Assembly: GCF_001039355.2 (NCBI RefSeq)
Contig: NW_019773759.1
Span: 538,617-602,616, forward strand
Reading direction: 5' to 3'
DNA from: Lingula anatina
Taxonomy: Eukaryota > Brachiopoda > Lingulata > Lingulida > Lingulidae
DNA length: 64,000 nt
Position 1 is the first letter of the stretch; the number at the start of each line of letters is the position of its first letter. Positions 1 to 11,700 of the stretch are shown one piece after another. The translations under genes were made by a program, and so were the position numbers. A model generated the notes under the pieces. It searched no databases. It was given only the letters and a program-made list of their open reading frames with translations, and was not told the DNA's origin.

Positions 1-15
1 ATTTTTATATTTCAG

Positions 16-3000
16 GATATGGCAAATCTTGTATGCTGCTCACCCCGCATTAACGCTTCCGAGCTCGACATACTGCTTAAAGACAAAAAGGATGCATTAA
101 TTTTGGACGCAGCCTGCGGAACTGGTTTGGCGGGCTTAGAAGTGAGTGCACGTCTTAACTAACTGATTTTTCAATTTTTTACATCTAAAGTAAAAGTGCA
201 TCTTTGGCGTAGTATACACTACCAACAAAACGAGACGAGACAAAGACTGGCCATTCTCCAACCCTCTGCGCTGTATATAAAACTACCTAAACTACCTTCA
301 TCCGTTGTTTTAGACATATTCATCCCCCCCACCCGACAGAAAAATAAGCAAGTAAAATAAGCAAATGGAGAAATGAAGCACAGTGGATTTACAGCCTTGG
401 CAATACAAAAGGGTCACAGTTTTACGTGCTACGAGGCAGATACACGGTACGTTACTTGTGGCATGCTGTGTTTTAAATTCATGAGGTTATCTTTGTCTTC
501 CATAGACTTGGTGACGACAGTTAAACGAATAACAATAGGGATAATACATGTATCTTTGTAAATTACTTCGTTTTTATTTTTATTTTATTTTCTTTCTTTC
601 TTTCTTATTATTATTTTGAAAAGGCTAAGGACTCTATCCCAGTGAAACTATCGTTCCACGAAGATCAATCCAACTCCGCGGGGACTCTTGCTAAATGCAA
701 TCAGATTAACTCGCTTAACACGTACGCCTCCACTTCTTTCCAACGTACACGTACAATCAGCAACTTTCTGTATTCCATCAATATGGCATGTAACTTAAGG
801 TACTTGGGTAAAGCCATCTTGCTTTGCGAGGGGGCGTGCCAGACAATTACATTGACTGCGCCTTGGCGAAAATCCGACCTGAGATAGATTGATCCTGCTA
901 GCACAGTAACTTCTTATCTGTTTCTGTTTTGCTTCTTCTAGCTTTTCAGACGTGGTTACCACAACCTCCACGGCCTGGACGGATCAAGCGAAATGCTTGA
1001 GCAGGCAAAACAGAAAGGCATCTATAAGAAAACGATGTGTTCTATAATTGGTTCTCATAGATTGGACATTTCGGATGGTACGTTGCACTACGGTACACAG
1101 GGCACGCCTAAAGTTCCATGTGTTCAATAATGCATTTTGATATCTTACCAAATAATCGGATTATTTTATTTTTTTTATAAATTATACAGTTTATATTTTA
1201 GTTTTCTGCACTTTGCGTCACAAATATCAAAATGGGAATTCTAATACAGCAGTCCAATACACAGATCTAGAACAGGGATACGTTTTGGAGTACTTGAATA
1301 AATTTAACGCAAACAATTTAACTTTTGACCCAGTTTGATGAATGAAAATTGACAAATTATTTGTACTGGACATTGTAGGCCTTTTAATTGATGCATGAAC
1401 TTAAAGGACAACAAGAGATTTAGAAAATGCCCAGATGAACCCATGCAGCATAAGTTGCCGTTTGCACCGTGTCCCTTTTTTTGCATGTTAATCGCGTCTT
1501 GCGACGCTAAATCCCTTTTAAAGTCAAACTGGTGCTTTCTGAAAGGGACGCGGTGCAAATGCTTAGATTTAGAGTGGACTTTTTAGTACATACTGCAATT
1601 AGAGATCTACAGGGCCTCACACAGCTAGGAAAACACGTTTATCTTTTGTCGAGTCACTGGCCGTTTCAACTCTGCCCCTGTTACACGTGCATACAACTAA
1701 TGGCACTGACAAACATAAAAAATGTATGCATAATATAAGTGATAGCCTTATTATCTTATATTTTAAGTTTTGGACTGAGACATTATATTATGAAATTGGA
1801 TTTGGACTGGACCAGTGATTACAAATCTCTTTTATTTATTTATTTTTTTTTTCATTTTTCTATCTCAGACACATATGACGCGGTCATTATGTCTGGAGCT
1901 GTAGGATGCGGACACGTGCACGGAGGTGGGTTGGCAGAACTGATACGAATTGTTAAACCAGGTAAGACAAAAGTAGTGCTCATAAATTTTAAACAAATGA
2001 TTCCTTTCTCAATCTTAAGACTTCATGCTAAAGGTTCAGGCAGTAAATGAACGTACTTTCCCACTGAGGTTAGAAAAATTGGCGACAAAGGGTTTTCAAC
2101 TAATACAGGTCGATTGAAAATTCAATAAGCACGCAAACTTTCCCCCATAACACCGCTTGGGCAGCGTTTCGTTTTTGTTTTAAGTTCAAGATCGACCGCC
2201 GCTGAATTGGGTGGTTTATCCTATAGGCCATATCTTGTTTACCCATCGGAACATGTTTAAAGATACATACAAAGTCAATTTTTTGTCATAAAAACCAACC
2301 AAATGCCAGCATATAGTTTCAAGTAGTATAACTAAGAGAATTACAAAAAGGCATTGTTTAATTTTACCCGAAAGTGATGTTTGAACAGATTTTTCTGCTA
2401 GCATTCTATGCTGTATGTCAAGGGGCAGAAAAGTAGGTCACGAAAGTAGGTTAAATTGACAACCAAAAAATTAAAGAAAGGAGCACTCTAAATCTCTTTT
2501 ATGGTTGATCGGGTGGTTTATTCAGTTTATCCCTTGGCATGTCGAATTTATTAGAGTCGTAGAAGAAACTAGTAGAAGTGGTTTACATGTGTTACTGGGA
2601 ATCCGCGCTCCACCGACGCTTGGTTCGTATGTATCTTTAAGTTAACTATCTCACTAAGAGACATACACCCAATCATTTGCGACTTTTTTTCAAAGTCACC
2701 AGAGGTCAAGGCTATGACTTAATTAAAAGGTCATGGCACTTTTGCTTCAGAATGCCAAAGTGTATACTGACAGTCAATGAAAACGCATCATTCATTTATC
2801 AAATATATTAAAAGTTCCTTTGGCACATTCAGAAAATAACAGAAAATAATGACCCATTATTCTGTCACACAAGGTGAAATAAAGGTCAGAAAAGATCATT
2901 TAAATGCAAGGTCACGTGATAAAATCTCTTTGGTTCCGTCCAGCCCCCAACATCCCCAGGGCCCAGTCGCTCTTCCAGCGTCAGACGTGGCACCACTGAA

Positions 3001-4772
3001 CTTTTTTGTCATGTGTCATACTGGATCTGGTGACTACCTTAAAAAGGCTTTTAATTAAAATTAATCACCATATATTGAACCTGATTAATTCATACCAATC
3101 ACGAGACAGGAAAAACACATGATTTTGTAACAGCTGATCACAAAATCACTGGAGCAAAATGGTGAACTATTTTTTGTAGGTACGGGGGTGCTGACTGGAA
3201 AAAAAATTGCATGCATAAAAGATATAATTTTGAATAAAATGAGTGCTTTAACAGGGAGCCAGTGCAACTGCATTAAAATGGGTGTGATATGAGTCTCGCT
3301 GGCTGGTTAAAAGACAGCCTGAAAAATTCCGAATGTATTCGTTCGTCGGTACAGCCATAGAGTAAAGAGTTGCAGTGGTATAAACGAGAGGTGATCATCG
3401 CATGAATCACTGTTGCCGCAGAAGATTGATCCAGGTACTTTCAAACAGCACCGATGTTTCTAATGTTAAAAATACGTGATTGTGTGATGTTTGATATTTT
3501 TCAATCCATGGAGAGAGTGGTGTCAAAGTAGACACCCAGGTTTTTCACGTGTGGTAATGGATTCACAACACTGGTGCCTACTGGTAATTCAAGTTGTAGA
3601 TTCTGTGCAAATTGCTTGTTATGCGTACGATGTGGGTACTGTCCGACTGGTCTAAAATCTAGTTTTTTCATGTAATGCATTCATCAATTTTCAATAGTAG
3701 TTCCATATCCCCACTTTACTTGCCAGATAATTGATTCACGATTTAATTTTGACCAAAGACCTTGCCCAAATACTACAACTATGGCCCCTTGTTCAAATTT
3801 GTATCCTACATTTCAGGGGGTTTTGTCGTCATGGACGTACTTTTTGCATACCTTCATGGAACCGAGTACGGTGGGAAAAGCTGGGACGAAATAATTGACA
3901 GTCACATCATGGCCGGACGCTGGGCCACGGTGACCAGACGCTTGGTGGAGCAAGTCTTTAACACTCTGGATGGGATGCAGTACTGCTTCCAGGTGAACTG
4001 AATTAAGGTTACACGGCACTTCCGACCTTCCTTGTTTAGGCCTACTAAGTTTGAAGCAAGAAGACTTGCATATAAGAGAAAAATGAAATTATTTTTCAAT
4101 TTTGGATCATTTGAAAAATTTAAAATAAATTTAAGAAATAAATTTGTTCATTTACCTTTAATTCGATGTGTTATTTTTCATATCAGGGTGAAATTTTACT
4201 GCCTGGGGCCAGTTTTACATGCCCTCCCCCCTGCTGCATTTTAGTGCTTATTTTGGCCGACTGGCGGCAGCACCTTACGGGTCATGTCATGTCACTGGCA
4301 GACTATCCCATTAATGTACCCTGATTTTTTTATATCATGTTTAGGCCTTAAGTAGAAGTATTTAAATCTGAAGTGTTGTGTTTGTTGAAGCATGGAAAGT
4401 ATATTTAAGAGAATTAAACGTTACAATGGAAGTGAATGGGATTTTTAATAGTGGTTTGTAACCTAGAAGTTGTGCCGGAAATGGAATCGTTTTCCCGAAT
4501 GGCATGTGTGCTAAGCGACAGAGGAACCCGATATCTGCATTCAAACTAAATAACCTTGCCTTAATAAATATTTCCTGTATCTAAACACTTTTAAAATAAG
4601 TGCTGAGTTAGATATCCGAAAAAATTGTTAAAATGCAAATTAAAAGTATGATAACTATTAAAGGGATAATAACTCTTCGTTCTGCCCAAAAAATAAATTC
4701 TCCTGGAGTAAACAACAATTTTCCCATACCAATGGTTAATGAATCCATTTTTAACATTCAAAGTAAGTCCCC

Positions 4773-4807
<35 letters not shown>

Positions 4808-5176
4808 GAATCTCTTAAGTATAGCCGTCAATGGAGGTCACGTGGTCTAAAGACAAGCTCAGACAGAATAATAGCTATAACCGTTTTTGTGGTAAAACAG
4901 AGTTCATTATATTTCTATGAGTTGTTCACAATGTTTTTACTGTGAAATATAGATCTCATACGAAGAATTATTATCCCTTTTTATTTCACCTACTGATTAA
5001 AAATGTCACGTCCTCTTCATCTCCAATTTTCTTTGCAGGGAAGTGCTGCTTCTCATATTGGCACATTCGGTCATAATTTTCGAGCAATGTTAAAAGACAT
5101 TCTTGATTCAGACACTTTGGATCAACAAATCATTAAAATTTGGAAAGCAGATGCAGAAAAGTACCATGTACACTGA
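16..5176 (+). CDS. METTL27: METTL27-like methyltransferase (3' part; 5' end outside window)
   Basis: A class I SAM-dependent methyltransferase of the WBSCR27/METTL27 type; its substrate is not known to me. Exons seen are 16-141, 942-1077, 1869-1961 and 3817-4001 (TGA), each with AG acceptor and GT donor and agreeing phases (0, 1, 1). Exon 1 carries motif I, ILDAACGTGLAG, the SAM-binding loop. Exon 2 carries HGLDGSSEMLEQAKQKGIY, the acidic-loop region very like vertebrate METTL27. Exon 3 has YDAVIMSGAVGCGHV and ends IRIVKPG; exon 4 continues GGFVVMD and ends YCFQVN. The N-terminus lies before the window. A possible alternative last exon, 5039-5176, joins in phase from a donor at 3992/3993 and is the reason the feature ends at 5176. 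The family call is firm; the choice of 3' end is not. Confidence 0.82.
632..897. mobile_element. Fold-back MITE copy F (in METTL27 intron 1)
   Basis: The stretch contains GATCAATCCAACTCCGCGGG followed by GACTCTTGCTAAATGCAATC, a block that recurs near 44650-44885 in both orientations and partly near 36640-36735. The right end has GATAGATTGATCCTGCTAG. It is a non-coding small element; short open frames inside it are not genes. Confidence 0.5.
3085..3735 (-). mobile_element. Decayed non-LTR retrotransposon 3' fragment (LINE)
   Basis: On the minus strand, broken frames give HVKNLGVYFDTTLSMD (about 3560-3500) and LHWLPVKALILFKI (about 3270-3230). These are the conserved region downstream of the reverse transcriptase in Jockey/CR1/L2-type LINEs. 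Stop codons interrupt the frame, so it is a dead remnant. It sits in the intron between the third and fourth METTL27-like exons, opposite in orientation to that gene. Confidence 0.65.
4774..4803. repeat. Poly-T tract, 30 nt
   Basis: A pure T run, perhaps the reverse of a poly(A) tail from an old retro-insertion. No retrosequence is recognised next to it. Confidence 0.9.
5039..5176 (+). CDS. Possible alternative terminal exon of the METTL27-like gene
   Basis: After a pyrimidine-rich tract and AG acceptor there is an open stretch of 45 codons ending in TGA at 5174-5176. It encodes GSAASHIGTFGHNFRAMLKD followed by a charged, apparently helical tail ending AEKYHVH. Its phase is 0, which matches the potential donor CAG|GTGAAC at 3992/3993, just before the normal stop of the METTL27-like gene. 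A poly(A) signal AATAAA follows at 5427-5432. No other plus-strand exon was seen between 4001 and 5039. It may be an alternative C-terminus or the last exon of something else; I do not recognise the peptide. Confidence 0.45.
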   Translation, partial: GSAASHIGTFGHNFRAMLKDILDSDTLDQQIIKIWKADAEKYHVH

Positions 5177-5426
5177 CTTCAAAACTTTTCTGTACACCTA
5201 AATCAGAAGTGCAGGCACTGTTGAAGGGTTTTTTTTTTACCTATTTAATGTTATTCATACAAAGTGACATATAAAATGCACAGAGAAACATGTACTGTTA
5301 TCCTGAAGCATATGACAAGATTTCACAAAGACAACAGCTAGGACACTACTACCATTACTTTCCATGATTACATCTCAACTACTGTTATTCATAAAGAATA
5401 TATGTTAGACAATTTACATAGCCATG

Positions 5427-5432
5427 AATAAA
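5427..5432 (+). terminator. Candidate poly(A) signal, METTL27-like gene
   Basis: AATAAA lies 251 nt after the stop of the possible terminal exon at 5039-5176. If used, the transcript would end within the facing NFRKB 3' UTR region. Confidence 0.4.
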
Positions 5433-5727
5433 AAAGCACAAAAATACACATATCCAAATTGTGTTATTTATATTCACAAGTAGCATCAACACACAACATG
5501 CCAAATCTGCACAATGCAATGTGTAACATAAACAAATTACTTATATCTAACATGCTCATTGACACTAATTTATCGTACAACCTTTTGCAAATCTGGTACC
5601 AAAATTTTAATATCCCATTTATACACACATATATCTAAATAGAAGTATATGTTATTAAATCCACAATGCGGTACCAACATTCTGTACCACATTCTAAAAT
5701 GTCTTGATTCTATTTACAGATATTACA

Positions 5728-5733
5728 TTTATT
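5728..5733 (-). terminator. Candidate poly(A) signal, NFRKB
   Basis: AATAAA on the minus strand about 57 nt after the NFRKB stop codon (5790-5792). It would give a very short 3' UTR; the true end is not known. Confidence 0.35.
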
Positions 5734-5789
5734 ATGACCTCCATATCAAACCAATGCTTTATGCCATAAATTCCATGTTACTATAAAAG

Positions 5790-8724
5790 TTAACTGGGTT
5801 TTGTGACTGGAGGTGTAGAGGTCTGTATTTTTCCTGAAGTCTGAATGACACTTGCTGTCTGGGTAGGTGTGGCCTGACTCTGAGTGACAGCTGTCAATCT
5901 CACACCTGGGGGAGGAGTTATTATTCTTGCATAAACTGGAGCACTACCTAAAACATGAAGGATGGGTGAATCATTTGTTGTTGAAGTCAATAAAAAATAT
6001 CATGATATAAATTAACAATAGTTAATGGTTTATCAAAAATCAGAGTGATAAGTGTGAAGTCATCGCAAAAAGGAAAATGTTCTTTTTCAATGTTAAAAGT
6101 TACAAGACTAAAAGTGGTGATATCATATTAAAGAAGCAACTTTAATCAGTACCTGGTTTTGAAACTTTAACACTGGCTGTTGTTGTTTTGGTCACTCCCC
6201 TTGTTTCTTCCTGGGTCCCTTCCTGGCTTGTGCTGCCACCTTGTGACTGTTGCAGTCCAGCTTGAGTGATGACAAATGTCGTCTGCCCAGGTTTTCCTCC
6301 AGCCTGAGTTAACACTGTCCTAAGGACCTGGATGTTCTGGGGCTTTCCACCTAATATAATAAATATAATTCAAACATATTATACTGTTAATACTTTAATA
6401 TATTTATCAAAAGGTCTGCCTTTATTACCAACAGTCAGTGTCAGTTCTACCTTTTCTACAATGATCTACCAATGTCTACTTAACAAGCCTGAATGATACC
6501 AACCTTGAGATACAATCTGATGAGGGGATATGACCTTGGTCTGGCCTTGACCTGTTTGCATAATGAATTGAGTTGAATTGCCTCCTGACTGGCTGCTTGT
6601 TTGTTTGATTTGGGCAGCTGGAGTAAAAATAAAATGTAGTTCTCATATTCAATGTTCAAAGGGAACAATAAAGGTATGTTTAAAATTGAAATATTGATTA
6701 CATACTTTTCTTTTTTCAATGAACATTGGGAGAACCACACAAATTCAATTCAGTTTGCCTCTGTCCTTTTGACACCTGTGTCAAAATTATAAGTGGGCTT
6801 CAAAATAATTTTGATTTATTTTAAATCACATTATCCTGCTACTCCACCTGGTTTTCCTCCCTGTCCCTGTGCCAGCTGTGTTAGTATCAGCCCCGCCTGC
6901 ACTGGGGACATCACCACCTTAGGAGACCCTGTCCTGGGGCTGCCAGGGGTCACGGGCTGGTTCCTCTGGGTCTGAAGGATACTGGAGCCTATGGAGAAAT
7001 AAATTAAACAAGATATACACTTTTAAAAGCTAGTCAATTGCAGGATAACATTATGGGGTTTACTAGTTGAAATGCTACTCCTCACATAAAATTCTACATT
7101 ATTTCAGCTCCTTTTGGCAAAAGACAGGGGCTGCAGAGTGATCAAGAACATGGGTGATGGCCTTTAACTCTCATTTACAGATTTCAACAGTTCAAATATA
7201 ATACAAAGTCATATTATGTATGTATTTCTTTAAGTAACTGCAACATACCAGATGTGGTTGTGAGTCGTGTCATGGCAGCTGGCTTGCCAGAAAATCCTTG
7301 CTTACTGGTGGTCAGATAAACTGGTTTTCCTAGGCAACAGAGAAATAAACTGGTTAACCTAGGTAACAGACATGAGGATTTTATGACAATGTGTCAGGTG
7401 TTGCTTATAAATGATTTCTATTGAATGGACCACACAATATAATAATTACTTAGTTTTATAAACACTAAACATTGTCTCCACAAGGTTTTTTCTCCTACCC
7501 TAGTCTGGCCTGTCACACACGGCACGCACTCACCTCCAATCTGTACAGGTTTTCCTCCCATCACCATCCTGGTCTGGCCTGTCACAGGCTGCTGTTTCTC
7601 TGGTGACTGAGTTGCTATGGCAACAGGCTTCCCACCTATCTGGGTTACCATGGTGAGGGGCTTGCCTCCCATCTGGCCTGGTTTGCCTAACAGAGGATAT
7701 TCAATAATTTTCATTCTTTTATTTCTCAAAAACATAAAAATTCTAAAAATATTTTCACACTTACATAATATCAAATAAAGAGTTATTTTACAATCTTTAG
7801 GGAAAATATGAAAATGCAAAAAGCTAATCACCAACCTGCAGAGTAAACAATCTGTGTTGGTTTTCCCCCAGTGGTGTTCCTGGCCATGGAAGACATGAGC
7901 ACTGTGGCAGGCTTCCCACCAGGCTGTAACAGAGTGGCCGGCTTACCACCAACATGAGTCAGTGTTATTGGCTTTCCACCACCTGCAGTGGCGCCCCCTG
8001 GCTTCCCTCCACTGATCACATGAGTGGGCTTGCCTGAGACCTGGTGGACAATGTTGGTACCTAGAAGAATGCAGGAATTTATATAGGAGTTTTTATGTAT
8101 TAAAGGTTAATAAAATATTGGTTAAACGAAACATAGACAACCCATATTTAATCGAGAGATACTCTTTCTCTCTAAGAAATTTTACATTTTTGACTTTTAA
8201 CAAAATAATTCTTTAAAAACTTCCTTTTCCCCACTGAGACATTACTTCAAGTCACATTTAATCACTACATCATTGTCATAAGAGACACTATTTGCTATAG
8301 CATACCTTGTATTTTGATAGTGGTAGCCCCCTGTCCCTGGGGGGCACTTTGCTGTTTCTGAACAGCTGCTAGGAGATTCCCAACTGACATCAGCTGAAAG
8401 AAACATCAAAGTTTAGTTTTGTAAGTTTATCTTTTTTCCTGCCAAGATTAAATGATACAAATGCTCCCCTGGCCTGCGAGATATAAACAGTTAAAACAAC
8501 AAGAAATGTGAAAAGTTATACTTTTCCCTTCTCATAAAAATAATAATAATAATTATTATTATAATAGTAGATAAAGAGTAAATATTATCTAGACAGACTA
8601 AATTGTAAATATGTTTATGTATAAACCTAAATATTTTCTAGAGACAAGTTTAATTTAAAGTATACATCTAAATCTTTACTTGTGCTCCTTAGTTATAAAA
8701 TAATACTTAACCTGTGTCCCTCTG

Positions 8725-8763
<39 letters not shown>

Positions 8764-11700
8764 TAAGGCTTGATGTTTTTTAGAGACTAGATACAATAAA
8801 GTATCTCAGCCTGTACCTGTGTCCCCCTGGGTCCCTGTTGTACTATCCTGGCTATGAGAGGGCTGGAGGCACCAGAGGAGGTGGCAGGACTGGGCTTGGG
8901 GCTGGAGCTTGCCGGGGTGGAGGTGGGGGTACTGGGCTGGGAGGTCACCTGGAGGAGAAGAAAAACAATGGAGTGGTTATGTTCAGGACTGACAATGACT
9001 CCAAGTTGAAAAAAAAAAACAATATACAATAGTTTACCTCATAATGTGTGGACACTGAATGTATAGAGTGGAAACTCACTTATTTACTCAGTGCTGTAAT
9101 TTTTGAACCAAAAATAAATTTTAAAAAATTATTTTCAAAAAATAAAATTATTTTAAAAATAAAAAACACACACATAGGCACAAACTTAAAAAAACTATTT
9201 AGAATTTAATTTAACATTACTTTTAATTATAACAAAAATTTCACACACAATAAAACAAAGTCCACCTACCCCTACAGTAGGGCTAGCAGACACTGCCCGT
9301 GGACTGGTCTGCAACTGTTGTTGTGGACTACCACCAGGGTGTGGCTGCGTCACCAAGACAGTCTTGCCTGCAGTCTGGGGGCTGCCCTGGCCAGGAAGCC
9401 CCTGACTCTGTACTATGCTATATGAGTACGGTTTATTTCCCACCACAGTCTGTCTGGGACTGGAAGTCATCCGCTGACCTCCAATCTGGTACAGGGACTG
9501 AGTGGGTGTCCCGGAAGAAGCGGGTGTCCCGGGCTGGCTCTGGGATATCATCCCCTGGGGAGCAAACCTCTGTCCTGGCTGGAGGAAGACTGTCTCCATG
9601 CCTCGCTGACTGGCCTGTGAAAGGATATGTAAGATAAATTCAGAATTCAAAGCTCTACATTTCAATTAAAATTTACTGATCTTAAAATTATGCAGCTTGT
9701 TCCACATCAGTAAAATATAATGATAATTAAAATCTCACATTTTTCACCATACAAACAACTTTTGATATACGAAAGGGACATTTGGTTGTAATGATCATTT
9801 TTCAACATTCAAGTTAACATGGCATTCAATGCTTACTGAGTAAACTGACATTAAATTAATCATATTATAAAATAAAACTATGGATCTTAGCTATACAGAA
9901 GGGTGGACGGGAATTATTTTATTCTTTTACAGCCTCTGAGATTTTTCTCCTATTCTTTTAACTCTTTCCCAGTCACCACCCCAACCCATCCCTCTCAGAC
10001 ACATCTCTTAATCTACACTACTAACCTGTGTAGTCTGTGGAGAGGGTGGGGTCATCCTCACCATCCCTGGGGTCAGTGTGACCACCCTGGGGCTATTGGC
10101 CTGGGAGGCAGGTACCTGTCCCTGGAACAGAGCCTCCACTGCTGCCGCATCCTCAGCTGCCTGGGTCTGGGGAGGGGGAATGGTGGTCACTGTGGTCGGC
10201 TCCTTGGCTCTCTGGAGAGTGATTTTTTTTTAAATACGTTAACTGGCTTTTACAGGCTCTTTGGCTCCATCAAAAATATTCAAAAAAATTAATAAAACAT
10301 ACTGGTGGCTGTTTCAGGGCCCTTGGCTCTCAAAATAGAGATTTTTATAAAAAACCAATAAACTAAGCAGTTAAGTGACTGTTACAGCCATTGGAATTAA
10401 GCCATATTCTATTGTGGAAAATGATGTATTTTTTCTTAATTATTTTGCTTAAAAAATAAAAGGTCTACAGGTCATAGGTCAACCATGAAAATGGGACTAT
10501 GATAAAAGTACAAAAATGTGACTAGGTAAACGGCCTACTTACTGATTTAGTCGCCTTTGGTTTCTGCATTGCTCTCTTGGCTTTAGCAGCAGCACCATGG
10601 GCTTGGTGGATTAACTCTGAAATACACCATAAAGACATGACTGCCTGTGTCAATAGTACATGAAATAGCTACACAATTTTATAGATTCTTAATAAAATAT
10701 ATATCCTTTTATTTATGCCTCATAATACAACTTCTGTGACAAAGGAGAACATTCCAACTTTACCAAATAAGGAACAGGATTTATTTTAATGTGGCTTGGT
10801 AATTCTCTTGCTGAGTGTTCCCAAATAGCAAGCATATTGTTCTCCTGTCAAAAGTTATGACCTTATTATCCCTGAGAAAATCTGGCAGACACAAAATTAA
10901 AGAAATATGGGAGTGGGTAAAATTTATAGATCTTTTTACAGATTTTTAACATTAATAATAACAAAAAACTTAACACTTAATCATTTAAAAGTTTCACAAC
11001 TGATGCTCATGCCTCAAATTTCCATAACTTTTGCTGGGTCCTTCCATCCATGTACTCACATCCTCGATCATTTTACACTGATGATGTCACCAAGTTGAAA
11101 GTAGTTTTCAAGTTGATCAAAAATATAAAAAAAACCATAGCACTATAGCACTCAAAACACCCACCAAATTCCTCCTCTGACCTGCTCCTGTGTAGATATA
11201 TCCACAGCTTCCTGTTGACGTCATATTTCACACAGGGGTCCTTCTCATAGTGCAGTCTGTCCAGGGCTCCACTGACCACTGTATTCACCTGGAAGACACT
11301 CACTCATAGGTTACCAGATCAACAATTCGAGTCTCATACTCATTCACACTGCTGACATTTTGTCTGTTTCACAGACTTCATCGGGAAAATAAATGCCATT
11401 GCCAGTATCCAATGTGACAATAAATTTTCAGTTTTTATTTGATTAAGAGAGCAGCTGAATGAATCAAATACTTTGCCCATACGTTATGTTATAGACAATT
11501 TGAATGTGCCTGAAACAGACTATTATCCAAGCAGAGTGGATGCATTAGTCTCAAGTCTATTTCAACTATGATCTTTGGATGCTAACAGAAAGAAGTACTA
11601 TTATTCATAAAGGTCTTATTCCTTTTATTAATTGCAGTAATAACAATTATGTATTTAATACAGCACTGGGAATTAAAACAAATTTCATGATAAATCTTGT

